NCBI RefSeq assembly: GCF_900115205.1
Contig: NZ_FOYQ01000002.1
Coordinates: 1,054,001 to 1,118,000, forward strand
From: Robiginitalea myxolifaciens
Lineage (GTDB): Bacteria > Bacteroidota > Bacteroidia > Flavobacteriales > Flavobacteriaceae
Length of the DNA: 64,000 bases
Direction of reading: 5' to 3'
Below the pieces are notes generated by a model. It had not been told where the DNA came from and searched no databases. It was given only the letters and a program-made list of their open reading frames with translations. The position numbers and the translations under genes were made by a program. This document shows, in pieces, positions 1-8,006 of the stretch (within the stretch, counting starts at the first letter, position 1; every line of letters starts with the position of its first letter).

Positions 1-264
1 TGCTATGTCGCTATAGCGGGAAGTGTTGGCAACCTGCCCAATGTCCACAATATGGATATCCAATATGCCCAATCCGCGGTATTCACGCCATGTGATTTTT
101 CATTTCCCTCAAGCGGAATCAAGGCGGAAGCAACACCCAATACCGAAATGATCCTCATTGCAGACTGTGATATAGACCTGCTCCGGGAGCTCCATGAATT
201 CGGAAGTGTAAAGAACCTGAAAGACAGACGCAAGGATTTGTTTGAACTTAAAATGCGTAAGTAG
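1..264 (+). CDS. Carbon-nitrogen hydrolase (nitrilase superfamily), C-terminal fragment
   Basis: The reading frame is open from the first base and ends at a TAG at 262-264, so the 5' part lies outside the window. The visible 87 residues match the end of the carbon-nitrogen hydrolase domain found in Bacteroidota proteins that often carry an N-terminal GNAT acetyltransferase domain: a VAIAGSVGNLPN stretch, then QSAVFTPCDFSFP, then an acidic DCDIDLLREL segment and a basic tail. Family members hydrolyse C-N bonds of amides with a Glu-Lys-Cys triad, which is upstream and not visible. The next gene starts one base after the stop, so the two may be co-transcribed. The substrate and the presence of a GNAT domain cannot be judged. 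Confidence 0.8.
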   Translation, partial: CYVAIAGSVGNLPNVHNMDIQYAQSAVFTPCDFSFPSSGIKAEATPNTEMILIADCDIDLLRELHEFGSVKNLKDRRKDLFELKMRK

Positions 265-265
265 T

Positions 266-1237
266 ATGCGATTAGTGATTTTCGTATTTCTCGGCATCCT
301 GTTTTTGAATTGTAAAGAGGTCCAGTCGGAAAGCTCCGTAAATAATGCCCCTGAATCGACCGCGGGAGTTTCGCAGGAGTTCAAGGCAAGGAAAATCAGC
401 CTCTTTGGTCAAATCCGTCCCGGGGCACTGCCGGCGAATTTGGAAATGGAGGTAAATCAAGCCCTGGAACGTTTGGAATTCGTTGAGCCGGACACCAGTT
501 TGGTCCGAGGCACTGATCTGGTTATCGGTCTGAATGGTGAAAACGGGCCGGTAGCTATCCCTATTAAATATCTCTCAGCGCATGAAGTCGCAAATATCAA
601 AGTTGAGGAGGAAGCCTTACTGGTCACCTGGTGTCCTATAGTGGGAACCGCAAGGGTATTTGATCGGGAAGTGGAAGGGAAAACTACCTTCTTTGATTTT
701 GGCCGGGCCATGCGCGGAAACAACTTACTGTTTGTAGACCGTAACACCAACACGGTTTGGAACCAACTCTCAGGAGAGGGTATAGCCGGACAGCTAGAAG
801 GCAAGGAACTCACAATCGTGCCGAGCATCCAGAGCACTTGGGATCACTGGGAACAACAACATCCCGATACGCGGTTGCTTATTAACCGGGACAACAGCAA
901 TCCGGTATGGCCCATGTTTATTGAAGAGGTCCCTTATTATAACACCTGGGAACCCGGGGATGGTCCCCCAGGGTCATATACCCGGCACAATACCGGAAAC
1001 CTGGGATTCGGGATAAGCCTGAAGGGTAAATCCGTATTCTTCCCCCTGGCTAAATTGCAATCTCAGGATTCCCCTTTGGAATACACCCTGGGGGAATCTA
1101 CCATGATCATACATTATTCTAAAGAAGGGATGACCGCCTGGGCCGAAAATCTGGACGGGCAAGTCCTTCCCGGATCCATTGCTTACGACTGGGCCTGGAA
1201 AACATTTTACCCGGCAACTGTAGTGTATAAGGATTAG
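266..1237 (+). CDS. DUF3179 domain lipoprotein
   Basis: A 323-residue protein with a lipoprotein signal (hydrophobic stretch, then LFLNC with the lipidated Cys at residue 16). I chose the ATG at 266 over an upstream in-frame start at 242 because it places the signal peptide at the N terminus and avoids overlap with the preceding gene. The body matches DUF3179: a conserved VTWCP motif with Cys near residue 123, an FGRAMRGNNLLFVDR-like segment and a W-rich middle (STWDHWEQ). The function of DUF3179 proteins is not established; the invariant Cys suggests metal or redox chemistry, which is inference. The stop overlaps that of the convergent gene at 1234. Confidence 0.82.
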   Translation: MRLVIFVFLGILFLNCKEVQSESSVNNAPESTAGVSQEFKARKISLFGQIRPGALPANLEMEVNQALERLEFVEPDTSLVRGTDLVIGLNGENGPVAIPIKYLSAHEVANIKVEEEALLVTWCPIVGTARVFDREVEGKTTFFDFGRAMRGNNLLFVDRNTNTVWNQLSGEGIAGQLEGKELTIVPSIQSTWDHWEQQHPDTRLLINRDNSNPVWPMFIEEVPYYNTWEPGDGPPGSYTRHNTGNLGFGISLKGKSVFFPLAKLQSQDSPLEYTLGESTMIIHYSKEGMTAWAENLDGQVLPGSIAYDWAWKTFYPATVVYKD

Positions 1238-1671
1238 TCCGTTCGACTGTAAAAGAGTCCGGGGCCATCGCAGGCCCACCAACTTCCCCTGAGTGATGTG
1301 CGCGAATTGTCGAAATAAAGGAATTCTACATTGTCCGAAGTGCAATTCGCTATAATCTCTGAATCCTGGTTAAACACTAGTTTAAAGCCTACTTCTTCCC
1401 CGGCTTCTATGAGGAAAAAACTTCCGGAAGCGGTTTCGACCTGATCGTCGCGAAGCCTTGTTTTTGTAAACGTATTTCCCCGTTCAAAAACATACGATTC
1501 CTGCCATTCCATAGCTGTACCTTCACTTTCAGAACCGGCAAAGCTTCCTGTCATCCGAACCAGCTTCCACCGTTGTGGCAATTCATCAGCGCTAAACCCA
1601 AGATCATCTTCCTTGGAATTCTCACAGGACATCACCAATAAAAAGGAGAGAATCAGCAATAAGTACTTCAT
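1234..1671 (-). CDS. Small lipoprotein, lipocalin-like size
   Basis: A 145-residue protein with a clear lipoprotein signal (MKYLLLILSFLLVMSC, Cys 16). The remainder alternates short strands with the W-K-L and F-x-x-G patterns typical of the small Bacteroidota lipocalin-like lipoproteins, but I do not recognise a named family. A near-consensus promoter element, TATCTTTA read on the minus strand, lies at 1689-1696, giving a leader of about 12 nt. Its stop codon overlaps the stop of the convergent DUF3179 gene, so there is no room for a terminator between them. The function is unknown. Confidence 0.65.
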   Translation of the reverse strand: MKYLLLILSFLLVMSCENSKEDDLGFSADELPQRWKLVRMTGSFAGSESEGTAMEWQESYVFERGNTFTKTRLRDDQVETASGSFFLIEAGEEVGFKLVFNQDSEIIANCTSDNVEFLYFDNSRTSLRGSWWACDGPGLFYSRTD

Positions 1672-1795
1672 GGCATTAGATTGTATTCTAAAGATACTTT
1701 AAAGTCCTTTGGGTTGCTCAGAATGCTTAATTTAATCCTGTATATACATGAAAACTCTCAGGAGAAATACCAACTTACGAGCTAACCCTTGAATT

Positions 1796-2155
1796 ATGTT
1801 ACGAGCTGTCCACCCTAAACTTCCTATGCGCAATAAACAGGCCACAATCAATTATTACCGGGACCAATTGCAGTTTGAAATAGCAGGAAGTCCTGACTAT
1901 GATGATTATCTGATGCTCAAAAGAGATGACATCGAAATACACTTTTTCAGATTTACTAAGTTAAACCCAAGAATTAATTATGGTCAAATCTATATTCGGG
2001 TAGAACACATAGAAACTGTTTATGAAGACCTGAAAACACGAGGGGTGGCGATTCATCCGAATGGTCGACTGGAAACAAAGCCTTGGGGGCAATCAGAGTT
2101 CTCGCTGCTAGACCCGGATAATAACCTGCTTACTTTTGGAGCCAACGCCGAGTAG
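1796..2155 (+). CDS. VOC / bleomycin-resistance-like protein
   Basis: A 119-residue single-domain member of the vicinal oxygen chelate fold. The N terminus has PMRNKQATINYYRDQLQF, the usual first strand and helix; the centre has DIEIHFFRF; the C terminus has WGQSEFSLLDPDNNLLTFG, the characteristic ending of bleomycin-resistance proteins. Likely metal or ligand positions include the His in EIHFF and an acidic residue near the end. Members act as dioxygenases, lyases or drug-binding proteins, and which applies here cannot be told. It is followed nine bases later by a metallo-hydrolase gene on the same strand, so a two-gene operon is plausible. Confidence 0.85.
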   Translation: MLRAVHPKLPMRNKQATINYYRDQLQFEIAGSPDYDDYLMLKRDDIEIHFFRFTKLNPRINYGQIYIRVEHIETVYEDLKTRGVAIHPNGRLETKPWGQSEFSLLDPDNNLLTFGANAE

Positions 2156-2164
2156 CCTGTAATC

Positions 2165-2992
2165 ATGTCCCTGATCAATACCCTTAACTACGAAGAGGTA
2201 CTGGGCCTGCAATTTCAAAGCGGAGTCCGCGGCCTGGCCAATATGGAAGTCTATATGTATTACGTAGACGGCCTGCTGATCGATACCGGACAGCCAAAAG
2301 CCCGGCAATCCGTATTGCAGGAAACTTCCAAACTCGATATTGATCAGGTCATTATCACCCACCACCACGAGGACCATAGCGGGAATGCCCCCTTTATCAA
2401 AGACCAGCATACTTGTCCGATTTATGCCTCGAAACCTTGCGTTGAGTTGATGAAAGCACCTCCAAAAATTAGTCCTGTACAACGACTAACCTGGGGGGAT
2501 CGCCCCGCCAATAAGGAGCTCATTGCGCTGGAAAAGAACGAAATCAAAACGCCAAACCACACCTTTACCATTATACCAGTCCCTGGTCATGCCGCAGATA
2601 TGATCGCCTTGCACGAACCGGAGCGCAAGTGGTTATTTTCCGCGGACTTGTTTATAAATTCCTATATCAGTTACTTTATTTACAACGAGAGTATTATCGC
2701 CCAAATGGAATCACTGCGACGAGTACTCTCGCTCGATTTCAAGGTCATGTTTTGCGCGCATAATCCAAAACTGGAAACCCCCAGGGCTTCCCTTGAAAAG
2801 AAACTGAATTACCTGGAGTCGTCCTACGAACAGGTGCGTCAACTCTACGAAAAGGGTCTGGACGAACACAGTATTATCAAAGCCCTCAACTGGAAGGAAA
2901 TGTGGCTGGTTCGCCTGGCTTCCAAGGGGCAGCTTTCGCGAAAAAACATGATCCGCGCTATTTTACGGGATCTTAAAGCATCCGGGGAATAG
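2165..2992 (+). CDS. Metallo-beta-lactamase fold hydrolase
   Basis: A 275-residue cytoplasmic protein of the metallo-beta-lactamase superfamily. The metal-binding signature THHHEDHSGN is at about residues 65-74, a further His sits in VPGHAADM near 142, the bridging Asp is in FSADLF near 161, and a final His is in CAHNP near 200. The architecture resembles the glyoxalase II/LACTB2-like group, with a C-terminal helical region that may help bind substrate. The substrate is not predictable. It follows the VOC gene closely and is probably co-transcribed with it. Confidence 0.88.
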   Translation: MSLINTLNYEEVLGLQFQSGVRGLANMEVYMYYVDGLLIDTGQPKARQSVLQETSKLDIDQVIITHHHEDHSGNAPFIKDQHTCPIYASKPCVELMKAPPKISPVQRLTWGDRPANKELIALEKNEIKTPNHTFTIIPVPGHAADMIALHEPERKWLFSADLFINSYISYFIYNESIIAQMESLRRVLSLDFKVMFCAHNPKLETPRASLEKKLNYLESSYEQVRQLYEKGLDEHSIIKALNWKEMWLVRLASKGQLSRKNMIRAILRDLKASGE

Positions 2993-2998
2993 CCCATT

Positions 2999-3006
2999 TA
3001 TCTTTG
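2999..3006 (+). promoter_or_regulatory. Bacteroidota -7 element (TATCTTTG)
   Basis: TATCTTTG matches the Bacteroidota TAnnTTTG consensus exactly and lies 40 bases before the ATG of the DUF4287 gene, just after the stop of the metallo-hydrolase gene. No clear TTG -33 element is seen at the expected spacing. Confidence 0.5.
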
Positions 3007-3045
3007 AAATCACTACCTTCCTAATTGAGTAAATTCAGAAGTATT

Positions 3046-3588
3046 ATGGACAAAGCCCTGCAAACGATGATTGACAACATGCCTGAGAAGACAGGCAAGT
3101 CACTAAATGAATGGAAAGGCCTCTTAAAAACCAAAGGGATCCAAAAGCATTCCGAAGCGGTTAACTACCTCAAGAAAGAACATGGCGTAACCCATGGCTT
3201 TGCCAATACCATTGTTAGTCTTTCCAAACAGGACGATGCGGCTCCGGTAGACTTGGTGGAAGCCCAATACAAAGGGAAAGAAAACCTGAAGCCCATTTAT
3301 GAAGCCCTCATAGCTTTTGCCAGTTCACTGGGCAACGATGTCACCATTACCCCAAAGAAAACTACTGTCAGCGTTATTCGGAAACGCCAGTTTATCCTGA
3401 TAAAGCCCGCAACCAAAACCCGTATAGATCTGGGATTTAAACTAAAGGACAAACAAGTAGGCTCGCGGCTCGAAGTATCGGGGCCTTTTGGCACCATGTG
3501 CACGCACCGGGTTCAGCTTACCGATACCAGCCAGGTCGATAGCGAACTTAAAGGTTGGATAACAGAGGCATATGAACAATCGGTGTAA
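3046..3588 (+). CDS. DUF4287 / DUF5655 domain protein
   Basis: A 180-residue soluble protein. I placed the start at the ATG at 3046 (MDKALQTMID), the usual start of DUF4287 proteins, rather than at a TTG seven codons upstream. Residues 1-60 are the helical DUF4287 domain (KTGKSLNEWKGLLK, then HGVTHGFANTIV). Residues 75-180 match DUF5655, a small alpha/beta domain with KPIYEALI and RKRQFILIKPATKTRIDLG. DUF5655 is often predicted to be transport-related or nucleic-acid associated, but no biochemical role is established. A consensus promoter element lies 40 bases upstream. Confidence 0.82.
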   Translation: MDKALQTMIDNMPEKTGKSLNEWKGLLKTKGIQKHSEAVNYLKKEHGVTHGFANTIVSLSKQDDAAPVDLVEAQYKGKENLKPIYEALIAFASSLGNDVTITPKKTTVSVIRKRQFILIKPATKTRIDLGFKLKDKQVGSRLEVSGPFGTMCTHRVQLTDTSQVDSELKGWITEAYEQSV

Positions 3589-3602
3589 TTTCCGCTTGGT
3601 CA

Positions 3603-4553
3603 ATGAGATGGAATAGCCCTTTTTTAAAGTGGGTAATCGTCCTCGCTTTGTTCCTCTATGGCGGCGCCAGTATACTGCCGCATCTATTCCCCAATTACTG
3701 GGTATTTGATTTGTTTTCAAACTTCAAAGTACAGCTGGCTTTTGGAGGATTGGTACTCTTTCAATTCTGCTTGAAATACATCAAATGGAAATGGCTGTCT
3801 GCTGCTTTTTGTGTGGCCTGTTTACTATGGAACCTATCGTTTGTCCTGCCTTACTATCTTGCGCATCCAACTCAAATTGCAGAGAAATCTGCAGGCTCGC
3901 TTTCCCTGGTGAGCATGAATCTCTTATCCGAAAATACAGAAGCGGAACGCGTAGTCGCCTTTCTCAACGAAGAAAAGCCGGAGGTTCTGGTCCTGTTGGA
4001 ATACACTCCCCAGTGGGATCATTTACTGGATGGGATTAAAACAACCTATCCCTATCAAAAGCTTATCCCACAAGACGGACATTTTGGGATAGCCGTTTGG
4101 AGCAAATACGAAATGCAGGCGATTCAAACGCATTTTGGTTACCCAGATATCCCGTCTATAGAAGCTGAAATCCGAACCCCTTCAGGCCCCCTTACCCTGA
4201 TTGCGACTCATCCGTTGCCACCGTTAAGCCAGAATCAATTTGAGCTAAGGAATAAACAGTTGTCCTTCATTGCCCGAAGGTTGGGCGAATTGGGGGGTCG
4301 GGTAATGGTTTTGGGAGACCTCAACCTGTCCTCATTTTCCAGTCATTTTGAAGTCTTGGAAACAGGGGGATTTCGGGATTCGCGAAAGGGTTTTGGGGTA
4401 CTTCCTACCTGGCCGGCAAATTATACCTGGCTGGGTACCACTATAGATCATGCCCTGGTCGCTGGTAACCTGAAAGTAATTGATCGCAGGGTTGGTCCGA
4501 ATATCGGATCGGACCATCTGCCAATAATCATTCAGGTAGCTATCCCCCAATAA
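3603..4553 (+). CDS. Membrane-anchored endonuclease/exonuclease/phosphatase family protein
   Basis: A 316-residue protein with three N-terminal membrane segments (about residues 8-26, 40-58 and 62-82) followed by an exported endonuclease/exonuclease/phosphatase domain. Catalytic motifs are visible: an SMNLL strand near 105, an LLE metal ligand near 130, GDLN near 240, a TIDHAL segment and GSDHLP near 305, with the catalytic His. Members cleave phosphodiesters of nucleic acids or phospholipids, and the membrane-anchored type is common in Bacteroidota. The last codons lie inside a 22-bp tandem duplication shared with the end of the convergent cupin gene. Confidence 0.88.
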   Translation: MRWNSPFLKWVIVLALFLYGGASILPHLFPNYWVFDLFSNFKVQLAFGGLVLFQFCLKYIKWKWLSAAFCVACLLWNLSFVLPYYLAHPTQIAEKSAGSLSLVSMNLLSENTEAERVVAFLNEEKPEVLVLLEYTPQWDHLLDGIKTTYPYQKLIPQDGHFGIAVWSKYEMQAIQTHFGYPDIPSIEAEIRTPSGPLTLIATHPLPPLSQNQFELRNKQLSFIARRLGELGGRVMVLGDLNLSSFSSHFEVLETGGFRDSRKGFGVLPTWPANYTWLGTTIDHALVAGNLKVIDRRVGPNIGSDHLPIIIQVAIPQ

Positions 4554-4580
4554 ACATCTAGCTATCCCCCAATAAGCATG
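4537..4580. repeat. 22-bp tandem duplication across two convergent gene ends
   Basis: Two adjacent 22-base units (4537-4558 and 4559-4580) differ at only two positions and share 17 identical bases beginning TAGCTATCCCCC. The first unit holds the stop of the EEP gene; the second holds the last codons and stop of the cupin gene on the other strand. Confidence 0.9.
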
Positions 4581-4987
4581 TCGTAGTCTGCCGCAGTGCC
4601 GATTACCTGTTGAATAATTTCAGGAGCCACGGAACGCTCCTGGGCATTTTCCTCTTCGGCAGCTACCCCAAGGGTCTCAAAAAACTTCCGGAATCCTTTT
4701 GGACTATGGATATTGATCCATTTACAGGGAACGTCACTGCTATTCCCAAAGGTGTGCACCGTATTCGGTGGTATATCCACAGACTCACCGGCACGAACTT
4801 TTCTCATTTCCCCGTTGATCATAAAGTCCATTTCACCCTCAACGATTAGAAATGATTCCTTATAACTATTGTGTTTGTGCGGGGGAGGACCTTGAACATG
4901 TGGAGGAGTTTCGGCCATCATCAAGTCATAATCACCACTTGTATCGTGAGGGGTAACCTTGTGCCCCAATACCCATTTCGTGTTCAT
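4562..4987 (-). CDS. Cupin domain protein under TetR-type control
   Basis: A 141-residue single-domain cupin. Motif 1 is present as HKHNSYKESFLIVEG (two His, one Glu) and motif 2 as GESVDIPPNTVHTFGN (third His), so the full metal-binding set is intact. The start is the ATG at 4987 (MNTKWVLGH); a longer frame would run through the operator and promoter and is unlikely. It is divergent from a TetR gene, with a very good promoter at 5017-5047 overlapped by a palindromic operator, so it is probably the main target of that repressor. The chemistry (dioxygenase, isomerase or sensor) is not predictable. Confidence 0.88.
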   Translation of the reverse strand: MNTKWVLGHKVTPHDTSGDYDLMMAETPPHVQGPPPHKHNSYKESFLIVEGEMDFMINGEMRKVRAGESVDIPPNTVHTFGNSSDVPCKWINIHSPKGFRKFFETLGVAAEEENAQERSVAPEIIQQVIGTAADYDMLIGG

Positions 4988-4994
4988 TTTTGCT

Positions 4995-5022
4995 ATTTTA
5001 TGAGATTGTTGTCTCACAAACT
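4995..5022. promoter_or_regulatory. Operator 1: imperfect palindrome over the cupin transcription start
   Basis: ATTTTATGAGA, a six-base spacer, then TCTCACAAACT. The core TGAGA-N6-TCTCA is perfect and has the same spacer length as operator 2. It overlaps the -7 box and predicted start of the cupin promoter. Binding by the adjacent TetR protein is inferred. Confidence 0.72.
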
Positions 5023-5047
5023 TACAGGATTGCTTTTTATTCTCCAA
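5017..5047 (-). promoter_or_regulatory. Promoter of the cupin gene
   Basis: Read on the minus strand, TTG (5045-5047), 20 bases, then TAAGTTTG (5017-5024), an exact match to the Bacteroidota consensus. The predicted start near 5011 falls inside operator 1. Confidence 0.72.
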
Positions 5048-5075
5048 ATTTTATGAGATATTTGTCTCATAAAAT
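5048..5075. promoter_or_regulatory. Operator 2: perfect 11-bp palindrome upstream of tetR
   Basis: ATTTTATGAGA (5048-5058), six-base spacer, TCTCATAAAAT (5065-5075): a perfect 11-base inverted repeat. It abuts the cupin -33 element and contains GATATTTG, a likely -7 box for the tetR gene, at 5057-5064. Its centre is 53 bases (about five helical turns) from that of operator 1. Confidence 0.75.
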
Positions 5076-5087
5076 ACAATATCCTCC

Positions 5088-5684
5088 ATGGACAACGCAT
5101 ACCTCAACACGGGCAGGACTAACCAGAAGCAGGAAACCCGGGATAAAATTCTGCGTGCCGCCCAGCACTTTCTGGATCAGGGTATTGACTTTAGCCTGGA
5201 GGACGTTGCACGCCAGTCCGGAATTTCACGGGCAACCGTTTACCGCTACTATTCCAATGCAGAATTGCTTGCCGGGGAAGCCGTACTGGATATCAAAACT
5301 AAAAAGCCGCAGTTGCTCGCAGAGGAGGTTAAGGATCGAAAATTGGAAGACCAGATTCTTAGTATTCACGATTATTATAATGGATTCGCCATTGCCAATG
5401 AAAATGCCTTTCGCAAATACCTCGCAACCACCCTGAGCAGCGAACCGGGTAAGGTAGATCGCGGAGCGCGCCGGGTCAAAACCCTGGAACTGGTATTGCA
5501 GGATTCGGACTTCACCAAAGCGGAAAGACAGGAATTGGTCAACATTTTCACAGTACTTATGGGTGTAGAACCATTAATTGTTATGCGCGATGTATGCGGC
5601 CTGGACGTGGAGGAATCCCGCAGGCTCCTGCGCTTGGGTTCCGAAATGCTCCTCAAAGGGTTCCTTGCTTCTAAAAAAGTCTAA
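5088..5684 (+). CDS. TetR/AcrR family repressor
   Basis: A 198-residue regulator. Residues 15-62 form the TetR helix-turn-helix domain (TRDKILRAAQHFL, then FSLEDVARQSGISRATVYRYY). The rest is an all-helical ligand-binding domain with no recognised subfamily. The gene is divergent from the cupin gene; two related palindromes fill the intergenic region and cover the promoters of both genes, so it most likely represses the cupin gene and itself. An MFS transporter gene follows about 60 bases later on the same strand and may belong to the same regulon. The inducer is unknown. Confidence 0.9.
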   Translation: MDNAYLNTGRTNQKQETRDKILRAAQHFLDQGIDFSLEDVARQSGISRATVYRYYSNAELLAGEAVLDIKTKKPQLLAEEVKDRKLEDQILSIHDYYNGFAIANENAFRKYLATTLSSEPGKVDRGARRVKTLELVLQDSDFTKAERQELVNIFTVLMGVEPLIVMRDVCGLDVEESRRLLRLGSEMLLKGFLASKKV

Positions 5685-5747
5685 CACAAATTCCTACTCA
5701 ACAAGGACTAACCGCTAATTCCTTATTTTTATCGTAAACCTTTCTCC

Positions 5748-7013
5748 CTGGATTCCCAAAAAATTTCTACAGCCCCCTGGTACTACCTCAGCCTCCTGAT
5801 CCTTGCGGGGGAATCTGTATTTATCCTGCCCTTTGTTCTACCCAGGGTTTTCCGGCCCACTGTGCTTCAGGCATTTGAAGTAGATAATACGCAATTGGGG
5901 TTTTGTTTTTCGGCTTACGGTATCGCTGCCCTTATTTCCTATATTTTCGGTGGCCCGCTAGCCGATAAGTATCCTCCCCGCAAACTTATGGGTCTTGCCT
6001 TGATTGCCACGGCCGCAGGTGGAATCGTATTCGCCTCCTACCCTAGCCTGTTTACCCTTAGAATCCTGTATGCCTATTGGGGCGTCACCACCATCTTTAT
6101 TTTTTGGGCTCCTATGATCAAAGCAACGCGCGTTTGGGGAGGAGCCAGAGCTCAGGGTAAGGCTTTTGGATTCCTTGATGGAGGGCGTGGCCTGGTTGGA
6201 GCTCTTTTTGGGCTCTTGGGGGTATTGCTGTTCTCCCTGGTAATGGGGGCAGCAGACATCGGCGGAAACGATGATGCCGTTCGCGCTGCCTTCAGGCCGG
6301 TTATTTATACCTGCGCTGTTATTGTGGCACTGGTGGGGCTTTTGGTATGGCGTTTTCTAAAACTTCCCCATGTAAAGGAGGAGGAAATCCTTTTACAGAA
6401 AATTGAGTGGTGGCAGATCCGTGAAGTGCTCCGGTTGCGATCGGTCTGGCTGCTTATGATCATGATATTATGCGCCTATGTGGGCTATAAGATAACGGAC
6501 GTGTTTTCCCTTTATGCCAGTGATGTCTTGAGGTACGATGCAGTGGATTCCGCAAGTGTAGGCACCTTTTTGTTATTTATCCGGCCGGTTGTGGGTGTGG
6601 CCATCGGTATTCTGGCCGATCGCACGAATACGGCACTATGGTTGTTCATTAGCTTCCTGATCTCCATAGGCGGCGCTGTACTTTTCGCCACGGGCTTGGT
6701 GGAATCTTCCATAACGGCGCTATTCTTCGTCAGTACCCTGATTGTAGCTACCGGGGTATACGCCGCACGATCCCTGTATTTTGCCGTTATGAAGCAGGGG
6801 CGTATCCCTTTATTGCTAACCGGAACAGCTGTCGGTCTCATCTCGGTTATTGGATACACCCCAGATATTTTTGCCGGACCTGCCATGGGCTATCTTTTAG
6901 ATGGAAATGGCGTCGTTGGACACCGGAACGTATTCTGGATGTTAACCGCTTTTGCCGCCGTTGGGGCCATAGCGGCACTGGCCTACTATCGCCGCTACCG
7001 GCATTCCCCCTGA
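5748..7013 (+). CDS. MFS transporter with non-canonical start
   Basis: A 12-helix major facilitator. Conserved features include the GGPLADKYPPRKLMG loop between helices 2 and 3 and a charged central loop near 6360-6410. The first canonical start codon in frame is a GTG at 5862, but unmistakable coding sequence for helix 1 (WYYLSLLILAGESVFILP) lies before it. The frame is open back to 5712 with no ATG, GTG or TTG, so translation may begin at the CTG at 5748 or another weak codon; alternatively there is a sequence error. It may export the ligand sensed by the upstream TetR protein. The substrate is unknown. Confidence 0.82.
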   Translation: MDSQKISTAPWYYLSLLILAGESVFILPFVLPRVFRPTVLQAFEVDNTQLGFCFSAYGIAALISYIFGGPLADKYPPRKLMGLALIATAAGGIVFASYPSLFTLRILYAYWGVTTIFIFWAPMIKATRVWGGARAQGKAFGFLDGGRGLVGALFGLLGVLLFSLVMGAADIGGNDDAVRAAFRPVIYTCAVIVALVGLLVWRFLKLPHVKEEEILLQKIEWWQIREVLRLRSVWLLMIMILCAYVGYKITDVFSLYASDVLRYDAVDSASVGTFLLFIRPVVGVAIGILADRTNTALWLFISFLISIGGAVLFATGLVESSITALFFVSTLIVATGVYAARSLYFAVMKQGRIPLLLTGTAVGLISVIGYTPDIFAGPAMGYLLDGNGVVGHRNVFWMLTAFAAVGAIAALAYYRRYRHSP

Positions 7014-7058
7014 AAAATTCCCGAATTCGGATTAACTTGAAGGCAAATTTCTCAAAAC

Positions 7059-7931
7059 ATGGCCGCCAATCCCGGATATCCCCATAAAGTATTCCTGAAC
7101 GGAAAAATTGTACCCAGTGCCGACGCCAATATTTCGGTTTTTGACCGGGGGTTTATTTTCGGAGATGGACTTTACGAGGTCATGGCTCGAATAGGAGGAA
7201 ACTACTTTTACCGGGAGGCCCATCTGAACCGGTTAAGACGAGGCCTTAAGGAAATTGCAATCGATTTTGATGTGGCGGTATTTGAGGAACATATCCCGGA
7301 ATTATTACGGGTATCCGACCTGGAAGACAAGGATTCACTCCTGTATATGCAGGTAAGTCGCGGTGCAGCTCCGCGCCAGCATTCCTTCCCCGCTAATGTA
7401 CCCCCGACAGCCATGATGTACGCCTGGGAAAAGTCGCTGCCTGAGATCGAACCACGCCATGCGCACGCCGTGATAAAGGAGGAATTTCGCTGGTCCCGTT
7501 GTGATATTAAGAGCACCTCCCTTCTGGGCAATGTAATGGCCAATCAATGGGCCAGTTCGCAGGACGCGTACGAAACCGTGTTTTACCGTGACGGAATTGT
7601 TACTGAGGCCTCGCATAGTAATATATTCTTTGTGCGCGACGGCGTTGTATACACCCATCCGGCGAACAACCATATTTTATGGGGAATAACCCGGCAGGTG
7701 GTGGTTGAACTATGCGAAACGATGGGGATTCCGTTAAAGGAGGAAGCTATTGCACTTTCTCAAATAACCGCCATGGACGAAGCCTTTCTCACTGGAACCA
7801 GCACACAGATCATGGCGTTGAAAACCCTGGGAAATCATGAATATTTTGCATCTGAACCGGGTCCTGTAACCCGTAAATTACAAGAGGGATTCCTGGAACT
7901 GAAAATCCGGGATAGTCAGGCTGGTCAGTAA
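7059..7931 (+). CDS. dat: D-amino-acid transaminase (class IV aminotransferase)
   Basis: A 290-residue fold-type IV PLP enzyme. The PLP-binding Lys is residue 151 in DIKSTSLLGN, the cofactor-contacting Glu is near 183 in TEASHSN, and GITRQVV binds the phosphate. The RG-x3-R-x-H pattern at 101-108 is the signature of D-amino-acid transaminases rather than branched-chain enzymes, and supports interconversion of D-alanine and D-glutamate for peptidoglycan. Aminodeoxychorismate lyase is a less likely alternative. It starts 45 bases after the MFS gene on the same strand. Confidence 0.85.
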   Translation: MAANPGYPHKVFLNGKIVPSADANISVFDRGFIFGDGLYEVMARIGGNYFYREAHLNRLRRGLKEIAIDFDVAVFEEHIPELLRVSDLEDKDSLLYMQVSRGAAPRQHSFPANVPPTAMMYAWEKSLPEIEPRHAHAVIKEEFRWSRCDIKSTSLLGNVMANQWASSQDAYETVFYRDGIVTEASHSNIFFVRDGVVYTHPANNHILWGITRQVVVELCETMGIPLKEEAIALSQITAMDEAFLTGTSTQIMALKTLGNHEYFASEPGPVTRKLQEGFLELKIRDSQAGQ

Positions 7932-8006
7932 ACATCCCGTTTGGGCACTCCATTTGGCGTCCAAGCCATCCAACTGAAAATCAAAAGTTTTCATTATTTT
8001 CCGCAA

